41,446 nt of DNA from Chloroflexota bacterium. Its GTDB lineage: Bacteria > Chloroflexota > Dehalococcoidia > Lucifugimonadales > UBA3495. Positions 26,090 through 34,091 of the stretch are shown here, piece by piece. The notes beneath the pieces are model-generated. The model made no database searches and had not been told where the DNA came from. It was given only the letters and a program-made list of their open reading frames with translations. The DNA is taken from the NCBI GenBank assembly GCA_009837355.1, contig VXTR01000066.1, positions 1 through 41,446 on the forward strand, given 5' to 3'. Every line of letters begins with the position of its first letter. Position 1 is the stretch's first letter. The translations under genes were made by a program, and so were the position numbers.

Positions 26090-27046
26090 TCACCTGAAGT
26101 GGGTCAGTACCCGGTTGGAGAACAGCTCCATTTGGCGGAAGTAGTCGTCGGGTTCACCGGCCAGAAAGCCGAACACGAAATCCCGCACGCCGGCGTCAAC
26201 CCGCTCCTGGATGGCCCCGATGCAGTCCTCGGCGTTGCCGGTTACGCAGAGGGCGCGGGCGATGTCCTCGGCGCTGCGCTCCGCCGTAACGTAACGCTGG
26301 CCGACGTGGGCGACGGCGGCTTGCAGGGCCTTGTCCGGGTCGTCGTCAATAGCTGTCGGCTGGTTCAGGCCCCAGTGGAAGCGGCCCAGGTCGCGCCCGG
26401 AGTGTTCCGCCATTTCCCGCACGCTGGCGTTGGAGCGACGGAGGCGGTTCACCGTGAACAGGTAGGGATACCAACCGTCGCCGGCGACGGCGGCCCGACG
26501 AATCGCCGCGTCGCTGCGGCCGGCCACCCAGATGGGCGGGTAGGGTTCCTGCGCCGGCTTGGGCAGCAGGGTTACGTCGTCGTAGTTGAAAAACCGCCCG
26601 TGGTGGGACACGTGCTCTGACGTCCACAGCTCTTTCATGGCCCGCAGCATTTCGTCGGTGCGCCGGCCCCGGGTGTTGACCGGAATCTCCAGCGCGTCGA
26701 ACTCGGCGCGGGTGTCCCTTTGGCCGCTGATACCGATGCCGAAATCCAGCCGCCCGCCGGAGATTTGGTCCACCGTGGCCACCAGCTTGGCCAGCATCAC
26801 CGGGTGGTACAGCGGCGCGATGACGATGCCCGTGAGCACGCGGATTCGGGTGGTGGCGCCGGCCGCTGCGGCCATCGCCGGTATGCCCATCATCGTGGGT
26901 CGGGGCGGGTTGCCGTCCATGACGTGCTCGCCGACGGTAACCCGGTCAAAGCCCAGGTCTTCGGCGCGCCGGGCAAAGTCGCCAATGTCCCAATAGTTGT
27001 CAACGCTTAGATTGCAGCCGAAGGTCAGCGTCTTATCCGTCATCAT
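26090..27046 (-). CDS. LLM-class F420-dependent oxidoreductase
   Basis: The 318-residue protein opens MMTDKTLTFGCNLSV and has the FARRAEDLGFDRVTVGEHV segment, RIRVLTGIVIAPLYHPVMLAKLVATVDQISGGRLDFGIGISGQ at about residues 67-110, and a C-terminal IRRAAVAGDGWYPY motif like the other LLM proteins in the window. The pattern is closer to the F420-dependent group (methylene-tetrahydromethanopterin-reductase-like). The next LLM gene begins 5 bases beyond its stop and the TlpA-like gene ends 18 bases before its start, so they form one operon. Confidence 0.9.
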   Translation of the reverse strand: MMTDKTLTFGCNLSVDNYWDIGDFARRAEDLGFDRVTVGEHVMDGNPPRPTMMGIPAMAAAAGATTRIRVLTGIVIAPLYHPVMLAKLVATVDQISGGRLDFGIGISGQRDTRAEFDALEIPVNTRGRRTDEMLRAMKELWTSEHVSHHGRFFNYDDVTLLPKPAQEPYPPIWVAGRSDAAIRRAAVAGDGWYPYLFTVNRLRRSNASVREMAEHSGRDLGRFHWGLNQPTAIDDDPDKALQAAVAHVGQRYVTAERSAEDIARALCVTGNAEDCIGAIQERVDAGVRDFVFGFLAGEPDDYFRQMELFSNRVLTHFR

Positions 27047-27063
27047 CAGTTCCTATAGCCGAC

Positions 27064-27657
27064 TCATTGAGCCAGCATTTCGTCGGTAATCTCGGCCAGC
27101 TTTTCGCCGTTCAAAACTCCCAGCCATTTGCGATGCAGGCTGCCGTCGGCGGCGATGAAGTACGTAGCCGGCAGCCCGGTTACGCCCAGCTCCGGCAACA
27201 CGGCGGCATCCTCGGTATAGCCAGCCGGATACGTTACGGACAGCTCGTTGAGCAGCTTGATAGCATCGTCCTGGTTGCCCAGGCTGAAAAATTGTCCCAA
27301 GTCCACGCCAACCACCAGCGCGCGCCCGGCGTATTCATCGGCGAAGTGCTGGAACTCCGGCATTTCGGCGCGGCAGGGCGGACACAGGCCGGCCCAGAAA
27401 TTCAGCACCACCGGCTGCCCGCGCAGCTCCGATAGCGATGCCGTTTCCGAGCCTACGGCGTCCTGGCCCTGGTAGAAAACGATGGGAAAGTCGTACACGG
27501 TGTCGGCGGCCGGCCCGGTGTCTCCCGTTCCGCACGCCGCCATGATGACCACCGGCAGCGATGCAAACAGGAGTACTAACCGACGCGCTGCCCATCCGGT
27601 TAGCCATGCTTGACGCAGGTGTTGTAGTATGCTGAACATCGTCGGGCAGGGTAGCAT
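27064..27657 (-). CDS. TlpA/ResA-like thioredoxin-domain lipoprotein
   Basis: The 197-residue protein has a transmembrane or lipoprotein signal (RRLVLLFASLPVVIMAAC, lipobox cysteine C42) and an exported thioredoxin domain with the redox pair C92-P-P-C95 in GLCPPCRAEMPEF, and cis-proline region GLPATYFI. Family proteins reduce disulfides outside the membrane, for example in cytochrome c maturation. ATG 27639 is an alternative start giving 191 residues. It heads the minus-strand LLM operon. The usual W before CPPC is Leu. Confidence 0.88.
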   Translation of the reverse strand: MLPCPTMFSILQHLRQAWLTGWAARRLVLLFASLPVVIMAACGTGDTGPAADTVYDFPIVFYQGQDAVGSETASLSELRGQPVVLNFWAGLCPPCRAEMPEFQHFADEYAGRALVVGVDLGQFFSLGNQDDAIKLLNELSVTYPAGYTEDAAVLPELGVTGLPATYFIAADGSLHRKWLGVLNGEKLAEITDEMLAQ

Positions 27658-27717
27658 AAGGGCCGGCCATTGTTAAGCGAACTCGGCCCATGCTCCAGCC
27701 CGAACCCACGCTACCTG

Positions 27718-28806
27718 ATGCCTATGCTTGCGTCGCTCAACCTCACCGATACCGCACGCCGGCGCGTCCGCCTGGTGGCTGCCGTGGTCGTCGCGCTGGC
27801 CATGCTGGCGATAGTCTGGCAGTTGCTGGGAGTGCTGCTGCCTTTTCTGGTCAGCGGCGTGGTGGCGTATTTGCTGCTGCCGCTGGTCAAACTCGGCGAC
27901 CGCACGCCCTGGGCCAAACGCCGACCCAACCTCAACCGCGCGTTGTTTGCCGGCCTGGCCACGGCGCTGGTCATTCTCGCCGTGCTGGGAGCGCTGGCGT
28001 TGGGCATCTTTCGGCTGGTGGACGGCTCAATCACCCTGGCCGAGCGCGCTCCGGGCATAATCTCCGAGGGCAGAGCGGTATGGGAGGAGTTGCAGCACGT
28101 CTATGAGAACCGCGTTCCCGATAACATCAAGGAGCAAATAGGCCCCCGGCTGGTTGAACTCCGCGCCGGCCTGGGCGATGCCGGCCTCGTCGCGTTGCAA
28201 AAGGTATCCCGGATTGCGCAAAGCGGAATCTCGCAAGTCATCGGCCTGGCGTCCGCTCCCATTATCCTGTTCTATTTGATGTATGAGCCGGCGGCTCTGG
28301 GCAATGGCGTCAGAAGATTGCTCCCCGGCCCGTTGCGTGATGACCTTTCCGAGATAGGGCATCTGGCCGGCCAATCCATCGGCGCGTATATTCGGATGCA
28401 GCTGTTGCTGGGGCTGATAGTCGGCCTGGTGGTCTGGCTCGCCCTTTGGGCTCTGGGCGCGCCGCTGGCCCTGCCGCTGGGCATATTGGCGGGCCTGGCC
28501 GAATTGGTGCCCATAGTTGGCCCCACGATTTTCTTCGTCGTCGCCGGCCTGGTTATGGCGCTGGCCGACCTGTCAAAGCTGCCCTTTGTGCTTGCGATTT
28601 ACCTGGCAGTGCAGGCTTTGCAGAACACCCTGCTTGCGCCGAGGATGCAGGGAGAGGCGCTGGGATTGCACCCGCTGGCGGTAATCCTGGCGTTGGCCCT
28701 CTTCGGCATTTTCTTCGGCTTCCTGGGTACGTTGCTGGCCGCGCCGCTGACCGCCGCCGGCTATCGCGTCCTAACCTACACCCGGACGGAGTGGAACGCT
28801 GCATAG
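27718..28806 (+). CDS. AI-2E family transporter (PerM-like membrane protein)
   Basis: The 362-residue membrane protein has at least seven hydrophobic segments and the family block PSMYEP-like LMYEPAALG, AGLAELVPIVGPTIFF at about residues 259-274 and a C-terminal LGTLLAAPLTAAGYR. The family includes TqsA/PerM-type exporters, some linked to autoinducer-2 or sodium/proton exchange. ATG 27718 is chosen because the earlier TTG at 27670 adds a Pro/Cys-rich stretch and would overlap the divergent TlpA upstream region. No quorum-sensing genes lie nearby, so the AI-2 name should not be taken as function. Confidence 0.88.
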   Translation: MPMLASLNLTDTARRRVRLVAAVVVALAMLAIVWQLLGVLLPFLVSGVVAYLLLPLVKLGDRTPWAKRRPNLNRALFAGLATALVILAVLGALALGIFRLVDGSITLAERAPGIISEGRAVWEELQHVYENRVPDNIKEQIGPRLVELRAGLGDAGLVALQKVSRIAQSGISQVIGLASAPIILFYLMYEPAALGNGVRRLLPGPLRDDLSEIGHLAGQSIGAYIRMQLLLGLIVGLVVWLALWALGAPLALPLGILAGLAELVPIVGPTIFFVVAGLVMALADLSKLPFVLAIYLAVQALQNTLLAPRMQGEALGLHPLAVILALALFGIFFGFLGTLLAAPLTAAGYRVLTYTRTEWNAA

Positions 28807-28878
28807 TCTAATCATCCACCTTGGTGTACAATCGGGACGAATCCGTTCGTCGCGCCCGCCGCCGCCAGGGAGTTTCCG

Positions 28879-30180
28879 ATGCGTATCCTGCTGATTGCCA
28901 CCAACCGACACAACCGCGTTATGAGCCGTATGCGCGCCCAGCCCATTCCCATCGGACTGGCCTACGTCGCCGGCCACATCGACCGCTCGCGCCACGAAGT
29001 CAAGCTGGTTGACCTCATGTTCGCCAGCGACAGCTACCTGGATGAGGTAGAGCAGACGGTGCGGGACTTCAATCCCGAGTTGGTGGGCATTTCCATCAGG
29101 AACCTGAGCAATCACAGCTACGTTGACCCGCAGTGGCAGTTGCCTATCACCAAAAGCGTCATTGAGCGGATACGGACCATCTCAGACGCAACGATAGTTT
29201 GCGGAGGGCCGGCTTTCAGCATCATGCCCCGTCAGGTCTTCGACTTCGTGCAGCCGGACCTTGGCATCGCCGGCGACGCCGGAGAAACCTTCGCCGACCT
29301 GGCCAACCGCATCGAGGTTGGGGAGCCCGACTATCGCGGGATGACCGGCCTGCTCTACCGCGAAAGCGGCGAGCTGGTCTATAACGGGATGCGCTGCTCG
29401 TCCGACTTCATCGAACGTCCCAGCCTGGACGACCTGGATATGTCCAGGTACGCCAAGGCCGGCTTCGGCGTCAGCGTCCTCACCAAGCTGGGCGGGTTCT
29501 ACTATCCCACTTCTGCGGACGATATACGTACCCCCGAAGGCGCGTGGCGGGTGATTCGTCCCATCGATGAGGTTGTTGAGGAAGTGGCAGAGGTTACCGA
29601 CCGGTATGGCCTGAAGAAGATTTTCTTCGTGGACAACTGCTTCAACGTACCGCTGGAACACGCCAAGGACCTGTGCCACGCCCTCATGGACGCCGAAGTC
29701 AAAGTGCGCTGGAACACCTGCCTGGCTCCCTACGCCTGCGACGCCGAGCTGATTGGTCTGATGAAGGAAGCCGGTTGCGGCCTGGTGATGATGGGCGGCA
29801 CCCGCGGCGGCGACCCCCACGAAGGCGACAACGACACCTCTCGCTACGCATCCCTTAAGGAGACCACCGACCTGTGCGAAGCCGGCGACCTGCATTACAC
29901 CATCTCGCAGCAATTCGGCGAACCTGGTGAAACCCGGCAGTCTGTCGAGAACAAGTTGGAGTTCCTGCGCGGGCTGAAGCCGTCCCTGGCCAACCTCCGC
30001 GTCGGCGTCAGCGTGATGCCCGGCACCGACGTGGCCGCCCGCTGCATTGAGGAAGGCATCGTAAAAGACGAATCCGAGCTGATTGCGCCGACTTTCTACA
30101 TGGCCGAGGAAGTCCGTCCCTGGCTCGTTGACTACCTCCGCGAGCTGGTGGACGCCAACCCGCGCTGGAACCTGATGTAG
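28879..30180 (+). CDS. Cobalamin-binding/radical-SAM-like protein lacking the CxxxCxxC cluster motif
   Basis: The 433-residue protein has the two-domain layout of B12-binding radical SAM proteins: an N-terminal Rossmann-like domain (about 1-145, ending IVCGGPAFSIMPRQ and AGDAGETFADL), and then a radical-SAM-like barrel with KKIFFVDNCFN (about 246-256), WNTCLAPYACDAELIGLMKEAG and QFGEPGET. Where CxxxCxxC should follow VSVLTK, the sequence is VLTKLGGFYYPTSADD (residues 200-215), with no cysteine. The nearest cysteines are C108 and C173, outside the loop. No frameshift is visible: the frame is open throughout and neighbouring frames do not supply the cysteines. It would be unable to form the usual [4Fe-4S] cluster, so it may be a pseudoenzyme or have another function. 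The ATG follows GGGAG. Confidence 0.8.
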   Translation: MRILLIATNRHNRVMSRMRAQPIPIGLAYVAGHIDRSRHEVKLVDLMFASDSYLDEVEQTVRDFNPELVGISIRNLSNHSYVDPQWQLPITKSVIERIRTISDATIVCGGPAFSIMPRQVFDFVQPDLGIAGDAGETFADLANRIEVGEPDYRGMTGLLYRESGELVYNGMRCSSDFIERPSLDDLDMSRYAKAGFGVSVLTKLGGFYYPTSADDIRTPEGAWRVIRPIDEVVEEVAEVTDRYGLKKIFFVDNCFNVPLEHAKDLCHALMDAEVKVRWNTCLAPYACDAELIGLMKEAGCGLVMMGGTRGGDPHEGDNDTSRYASLKETTDLCEAGDLHYTISQQFGEPGETRQSVENKLEFLRGLKPSLANLRVGVSVMPGTDVAARCIEEGIVKDESELIAPTFYMAEEVRPWLVDYLRELVDANPRWNLM

Positions 30181-30204
30181 GCCGTGGGCCACGAGGCAAT
30201 TGGT

Positions 30205-31656
30205 ATGACTTTGACGCGTGATGCTCAGTTGGGCGCCCAACGAATTACTCTGGCTGACTCCGAAACCGTCCGCATCGCTCATCTGCTGCGCCGGGCCGGC
30301 TTCACTCCCACCCGCGCCGAAATTGAGCGGGCCGTGGCCCAGGGCTACGAGGCAACTGTCGAGGAGCTGCTGCATCCCGACGAGCAGCCCGACCTGGAAA
30401 TCGAAGACCTCATCCGCCGTTATCACGTTGACCAGAACAGCCTCATGCTGCTGGATAGCAGCCAGGGCTATTGGCTCTATCGCATCATCAACTCGCGCCG
30501 ACCGCTGGAAGAAAAAATGGCGCTGTTCTGGCACGGCCTTTTCGCCACCGCCTACGGCAAGCTCAACCACGCCAAGGCGGTGGTCAACCAGACCCATACC
30601 TTCCGCCGCCACGGGTTGGGCAAGTTCGCTGACATTCTGCTGGAGCTGTCCCGCGACCCCGCCATGATTTTCTGGCTGGACAACAAGGACAACCACCGGG
30701 ATGCTCCCAACGAAAACTACGGGCGCGAGTTGCTGGAGCTGTTCTCCATGGGCATCGGCAACTACACCGAGGACGACGTTAAGGCCGCCGCCCGCTCCTT
30801 CACCGGATGGACAATCGAGAACACCGAGTACATGAGCATCCGCGCCAGCCGCGATTCCTTCTGGCCATACGGCCGCATCGACTGGCAGTTCCGTTACCGC
30901 GACGACGACCACGACGACACCGAAAAAACGTTCCTGGGCCACACCGGAGCGTTCAACGGGCAGGACGTCATCGACATCATCATCCGGCAGCCGGCCACGG
31001 CCCACTACATTGCCGGCAAGCTCTACAATTTCTTCGTTTCCGACCGGCCGGACGAGGAGGCCATCGGCATCCTGGCCGACGAGTTCACGCGCACCGAGGG
31101 CGATATACGGGCCGTGATGCGCCGTATGTTCCTGTCCGACTTCTTTGTTGACCAATCCGTTCGCTTGGGCCGGGTCAAGAGCCCCGCCGAGCTGGTGGGC
31201 GGCACGGCGCGTTTGGCCGGCAGCCATCGCACACCGGAGTGGACTATCTGCAACCTGGCCATGGACGTCAACTTCATGGGGCAGGAAATCCTGAACCCGC
31301 CCACGGTGGAGGGCTGGCACACCGGCATGGAGTGGATCGACACCGGCAACTTGGTGGAACGCATCAACGCCGCCGGCGCCGAGATGCGCGATACTTCCCG
31401 GCCCGGCGTCCGTGCCGTCATCGACCGCGTAAAATCCGCCGGCAACAACCTCGCGCCGCAGCAACTGGCCGAGGCGTGCTTGGACGCCCTGGGAATGTTT
31501 GAAGTGTCGGATGCAACCCTGGACAGCTTGGTCGCTCTGGCCGCGCCCTGGGGCGAAGTCCGCTTCGACCGGCCCGAAGCCGCCGCCTGCGCCGAAGAGC
31601 GAATCTCCGAAATGCTGCAACTTATCGTCGCCTCCCGGGAGTACCAGTTGGCATGA
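30205..31656 (+). CDS. DUF1800 domain protein
   Basis: The 483-residue protein matches DUF1800: HLLRRAGFTPTRAEIERAVAQG near the start, RRPLEEKMALFWHGLFAT at about 94-111, NENYGRELLELFSMGIGNYTEDDVKAAARSFTGW at about 171-205, and a C-terminal REYQLA ending. DUF1800 genes usually pair with DUF1501 (twin-arginine exported) genes; none is here. No signal peptide is visible. ATG 30205 follows GAGG by 8 bases; GTG 30184 is an alternative start. The NHL gene starts in its stop codon. Function is unknown. Confidence 0.88.
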   Translation: MTLTRDAQLGAQRITLADSETVRIAHLLRRAGFTPTRAEIERAVAQGYEATVEELLHPDEQPDLEIEDLIRRYHVDQNSLMLLDSSQGYWLYRIINSRRPLEEKMALFWHGLFATAYGKLNHAKAVVNQTHTFRRHGLGKFADILLELSRDPAMIFWLDNKDNHRDAPNENYGRELLELFSMGIGNYTEDDVKAAARSFTGWTIENTEYMSIRASRDSFWPYGRIDWQFRYRDDDHDDTEKTFLGHTGAFNGQDVIDIIIRQPATAHYIAGKLYNFFVSDRPDEEAIGILADEFTRTEGDIRAVMRRMFLSDFFVDQSVRLGRVKSPAELVGGTARLAGSHRTPEWTICNLAMDVNFMGQEILNPPTVEGWHTGMEWIDTGNLVERINAAGAEMRDTSRPGVRAVIDRVKSAGNNLAPQQLAEACLDALGMFEVSDATLDSLVALAAPWGEVRFDRPEAAACAEERISEMLQLIVASREYQLA

Positions 31657-32681
31657 CCACAGCCGCCGCAACCGCGTCGTTCGCCTACAGCCATACCGTC
31701 GGATTCCTGGCCTACCGTGGGCGTGGGTTCATCCACCCTATTGACCTCGCCCTGGGCGATGATGGGGTGATGTACGTGCTGAACCGGGGCGGGCCGGAGT
31801 CCGTGGGCCGCCTGGAACACAAGCGCGTCTGCGTCTGTACCGTTGACGAAGGCTACGTCGGCGAATGGGGCACCGGCGGCATTGAAGACGGTCAATTTTG
31901 GTGGGCCAGCGGTATAGCTCGCGCTGCCGATGGCCGGCTTTACGTCACTGATGAAGCCTTACAGCGGATCAATATATTCGACCCCGATGGCGTTTTTCTC
32001 CGGTACTGGGGCGAGGTCGGCGACGAGCCGGGCCAAATCAATCGCCCTGCTGCCATCACTGTCGCCCCCGATGGTACGCTGCTGATTACCGACGGCTTGA
32101 ATCATCGCGTCCAGCGTTTCACCACGGAGGGCGAATACCTGGACGGCTGGGGCGAGTTCGGGGCCCAGGCCGGACAGTTCAACACGCCCTGGGGCTTGTG
32201 CTGCGACGCCGAGGGCAACGTGTTAGTCGCCGACTGGCGCAACGACCGCGTGCAGGCGTTCACGTCGTCCGGTCGCTTCGTCGGCCAGTGGGGTACCTCC
32301 GGAGAGGGCAAGGGGCAACTCAGCCGTCCCTCGTCAGTGGCGGTGGACGGCGACGGCTATATCTACGTTGCCGATTGGGGTAACGAGCGGGTGCAGATTT
32401 TCGCCCCCGATGGCGAAGTGGCCGCCGTTCTCCACGGCGACGCCACCACGTCAGCATGGGCGGAGGACTACCTGGCGGCTAACCCCGACGAGTCCAGGGC
32501 ACGCCGGGAAGCCAACCTGGTGCCGGCCGTTAACCCCTGGCGCGACCATCACCGGGAAACCTCCGCCCGCGTGGAGGCCCGGTTCTGGGGACCGACGTCA
32601 ATCAACGTGGATGCCCAGGGCCGCATCTACGTGGTGGATTCCTGCCGCCACCGGGTGCAGGTCTATCGCAAAAATGTGTAA
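31653..32681 (+). CDS. NHL-repeat beta-propeller protein
   Basis: The 342-residue protein carries at least five NHL-type blades, each ending in motifs such as LYVTDEALQRINIF, LLITDGLNHRVQRF, VLVADWRNDRVQAF, IYVADWGNERVQIF and IYVVDSCRHRVQVY. It is probably a six-bladed propeller for protein or ligand binding. It overlaps the DUF1800 stop by ATGA, so they are translationally coupled. No signal peptide is visible. The stop codon lies in a palindrome related to that after recQ. Confidence 0.9.
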   Translation: MTTAAATASFAYSHTVGFLAYRGRGFIHPIDLALGDDGVMYVLNRGGPESVGRLEHKRVCVCTVDEGYVGEWGTGGIEDGQFWWASGIARAADGRLYVTDEALQRINIFDPDGVFLRYWGEVGDEPGQINRPAAITVAPDGTLLITDGLNHRVQRFTTEGEYLDGWGEFGAQAGQFNTPWGLCCDAEGNVLVADWRNDRVQAFTSSGRFVGQWGTSGEGKGQLSRPSSVAVDGDGYIYVADWGNERVQIFAPDGEVAAVLHGDATTSAWAEDYLAANPDESRARREANLVPAVNPWRDHHRETSARVEARFWGPTSINVDAQGRIYVVDSCRHRVQVYRKNV

Positions 32682-32704
32682 GGGCGAATAATCATTCGCT
32701 CCTG
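32678..32704. repeat. Degenerate copy of the GGGCGAAT palindrome at the NHL stop codon
   Basis: GGGCGAAT (32682-32689) pairs with ATTCGCTC (32694-32701) around AATC with one G-U pair. The NHL gene's TAA stop is at 32679-32681. It has the same layout as 1429-1456: stop codon at the left arm, convergent gene on the right. Confidence 0.65.
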
Positions 32705-32710
32705 CTCTTG

Positions 32711-33277
32711 TTAGCCCGGTATCCGCTGCAACAGCGGGTCGGTGCGGTTGGGCGGCAGGTCGGTCTCAAAAGTGTTGATGACCATGGCCAGCATGGTGTA
32801 GTTGCCCAGCACCAGGGTCAGTTCAATGGTGCCCTGCTGCCCGAAAATCTCCAGCGCGCTCTGGTAGCCGCCGCGGCTCACTTGGTGATTGCACAGGATC
32901 TCCCGGCCCAGATTGATTACCGCCGATTCGTCCGGCGCCAATTCCGGCAGCGGTTTCTTGTCGCGGATCGCGTCCACCACTGCGGCCGGAACGCCAGCGT
33001 CCCGCGCCGATGCGGCGTGGGCGTTCCAGATGTGCTGGCAGTCCATCTCGCGAGCGGCGACCAGCATCGCCAGCTCCGCTGCTTTCATCGGCAGGCTGGC
33101 GTGATTGCGCAGGTACTGGTTCAGCGCCGTGGCGTGCTTGCTGGCCTCGGGCACGTGGGTCATCACCGAGCCGGGGCCGTAGGGCGGCACCGCGCTGCCG
33201 TTCTGGGTGATTTCGTCGAAGGCAGCCTCCTGGCCGGCCGGCGTAGTGTCACGGGATGCTAGTGGTAGTCGCGCCAT
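32711..33277 (-). CDS. Carboxymuconolactone decarboxylase-like (AhpD fold) protein, copy 2
   Basis: The 188-residue protein starts MARLPLASRDTTP and has the core AELAMLVAAREMDCQHIWNAHAASARDAGV, matching copy 1 at 24477. Again there is no CxxC. AGGAGA is 7 bases before ATG 33277. It follows the RraA-like gene by 10 bases and is almost certainly co-transcribed with it, pointing to a ring-cleavage or lactone step in the same pathway. The true reaction is unknown. Confidence 0.88.
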   Translation of the reverse strand: MARLPLASRDTTPAGQEAAFDEITQNGSAVPPYGPGSVMTHVPEASKHATALNQYLRNHASLPMKAAELAMLVAAREMDCQHIWNAHAASARDAGVPAAVVDAIRDKKPLPELAPDESAVINLGREILCNHQVSRGGYQSALEIFGQQGTIELTLVLGNYTMLAMVINTFETDLPPNRTDPLLQRIPG

Positions 33278-33287
33278 TTCAATTCTC

Positions 33288-34016
33288 CTATCGGTAAGGC
33301 TGCTTGCCCGTCTTCTCTTCAAAGAGTTTCCAAGTGTTTTCGTTGAATGGATAGTACTTGCCCGGCGAGCACTGCTCAACCTCCAGTTGCGCCTTGATGA
33401 CCGCCTCAACCTCTTCCCGCTGGTGGGCGATGTTGATGACCTCCTGCGCCGCGCTGGCCGGAACCACCACCACTCCATCGTCATCGCCGACGATAGCGTC
33501 GCCGGGCCGGACCAGCACGCCGCCGCACTGGATGCAGTCGTTCACTTGCCAGGGCCAAAACTCGGCCGGCCCCTGCTTGGCGGTGGCGTTGGCCGAATAG
33601 ACGGGAAAGCCGTACTCTTTCAGCGTGTTGGTGTCGCGTACCGCGCCGTCGGTTACCAAGCCGCCCACGCCGCGTTGGTAGAGGCGGTAAAACTTGATGT
33701 CGCCGCCGATGCTGCTGAAGAGCCAGCGCATGGCGTCAATCACCAGCACCTCTCCGGGGCCGCACAGCTCGAAAGCCACGTACTCCGCGGAGTCGGCTCC
33801 CTTGGGCTTGTCGGCGGCCAGGTCGGGACGGTGAGGGACGAAACGCAGCGTAACCGCGCGTCCGGCCATGTGCTGGCCGGGCTGCAATGGCTTGGCTCCC
33901 TCAATCATGCTCATGGGCCAGCCCATCACCCATAGCCCGTCAATCAGGGTTTGGGTTGGGATGGCTTTGAGTGTAGCCAGCGTTTCATCGGAAAGTTGAG
34001 TAGCAGTAGCGGTCAT
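33288..34016 (-). CDS. RraA-like / 4-hydroxy-4-methyl-2-oxoglutarate aldolase family protein
   Basis: The 242-residue protein has the RraA/HMG-aldolase fold motifs: the GPGEVLVIDAM strand (about 89-99), GGLVTDGAVRDTNTLKEYGFPVY (about 116-138) with the RD pair that binds the divalent metal and substrate oxo-acid, and PGDAIVGDDDGVVVVP at about 173-188. True HMG/CHA aldolases cleave pyruvate-derived intermediates of protocatechuate or gallate meta-cleavage; RraA proper regulates RNase E. A catabolic role is more likely given the adjacent decarboxylase-like gene. The start at 34016 is the second of two in-frame ATGs (34064 is longer and overlaps the promoter candidate). The C-terminus is longer than in E. 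coli RraA. Confidence 0.88.
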   Translation of the reverse strand: MTATATQLSDETLATLKAIPTQTLIDGLWVMGWPMSMIEGAKPLQPGQHMAGRAVTLRFVPHRPDLAADKPKGADSAEYVAFELCGPGEVLVIDAMRWLFSSIGGDIKFYRLYQRGVGGLVTDGAVRDTNTLKEYGFPVYSANATAKQGPAEFWPWQVNDCIQCGGVLVRPGDAIVGDDDGVVVVPASAAQEVINIAHQREEVEAVIKAQLEVEQCSPGKYYPFNENTWKLFEEKTGKQPYR

Positions 34017-34063
34017 TGGCGTGCCCGTTCCCGTGTTGGTAGATAGTGTGTTGCGCGGCTGCA

Positions 34064-34072
34064 ATTGTAGCA
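34064..34072 (-). promoter_or_regulatory. Possible extended -10 for the RraA-like operon
   Basis: TGCTACAAT read on the minus strand. It lies 48 bases before the ATG at 34016. No -35 matches well at 16-18 bases. It is identical to the element at 5801-5809. Confidence 0.35.
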
Positions 34073-34091
34073 GAAAGCCGGTATCCGTAAT

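Noticed and set aside
28827-28851. TACAAT followed by a GACGAA/TTCGTC hairpin upstream of the radical-SAM-like gene.
   Set aside because: There is no matching -35, and the 6-bp stem is short enough to arise by chance in high-GC DNA.
29182-31671. Minus-strand frame of 829 codons opposite the radical-SAM-like and DUF1800 genes.
   Set aside because: It is a low-complexity shadow of coding DNA; the plus-strand genes have conserved motifs and start signals.
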